Shown in pieces: positions 13,597-13,616 of a stretch of DNA of 13,616 nt. The notes under the pieces are model-generated. The model was not told the DNA's origin. It searched no databases and saw nothing but the letters and a program-made list of their open reading frames with translations. The position numbers and the translations under genes are program-made. Origin of the DNA: Chryseobacterium sp. UBA6632 (GTDB lineage: Bacteria > Bacteroidota > Bacteroidia > Flavobacteriales > Weeksellaceae); NCBI GenBank assembly GCA_002455915.1, contig DKLU01000067.1, positions 1 to 13,616 on the forward strand, in the 5' to 3' direction. The number at the start of each line of letters is the position of its first letter. The first letter of the stretch is position 1.

Positions 13597-13616
13597 ATGA
13601 AAAAAATGATTTTATT
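13597..13616 (+). CDS. Start of a further gene, cut by the window edge
   Basis: An ATG followed by MKKMIL-type codons (20 bases) lies 13 bases after the T tract of the terminator at 13557-13583. Lys-Lys-Met-Ile-Leu is a common opening of a signal peptide. Too little is present to name it, and the reading could be accidental. Confidence 0.45.

Overview
The window looks like chromosomal DNA from a member of the Flavobacteriia, most likely Chryseobacterium or a close relative (Bacteroidota). This rests on the low GC content, the near absence of Shine-Dalgarno sequences, the A- or CA-rich stretches before starts, and the protein types (a GbsR-like regulator, a YvbH-like PH-domain protein, exported GH29 and GH3 enzymes). 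The genus is recall, not a search result. All convincing genes are on the + strand. The first 14 bases equal the 3' end of the Illumina TruSeq adapter, so the left end is an assembly edge and the first gene is cut.

Layout. (1) 1-1113: a truncated GbsR/MarR-type regulator, then a very AT-rich lipoprotein of unknown function, closed by a terminator at 1114-1136. (2) 1184-5619: a long co-directional block. It holds three small membrane proteins, the first two diverged tandem paralogues, then four genes: a DCC-type (DUF393) protein with a membrane domain, an SRPBCC protein, a DUF2071 protein and a TIGR01777 NAD-dependent epimerase-like protein. From memory, several of these four families often sit beside photolyase genes and light-responsive MerR regulators; neither is present here. 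(3) 5747-10101: an exported GH29 alpha-L-fucosidase and an exported GH3 glycosidase with an inserted PA14 domain, separated by a structured repeat-like intergenic region. These probably act together on fucose-containing glycans, but no SusC/SusD transporter is in view. (4) 10212-12090: a small exported basic protein and dihydrolipoyl dehydrogenase (lpdA), each followed by a terminator. (5) 12242-13616: a bacterial PH-domain protein, an exported protein of unknown function, and the first codons of another gene.

The most unusual content is non-coding. A two-hairpin element with a CA-rich, G-poor tail occurs twice, directly before the DUF2071 and TIGR01777 genes. Its first stem carries a paired A-T to C-G change between copies, which suggests selection on the folded form. 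The first copy also supplies the last codons and stop of the SRPBCC gene. Three genes in that cluster begin with about 20 codons rich in C-ending codons, which then give way to T-ending codons. The region between the two glycosidase genes can form competing hairpins or a pseudoknot. I see no phage, transposase, CRISPR, toxin-antitoxin, rRNA or tRNA genes.
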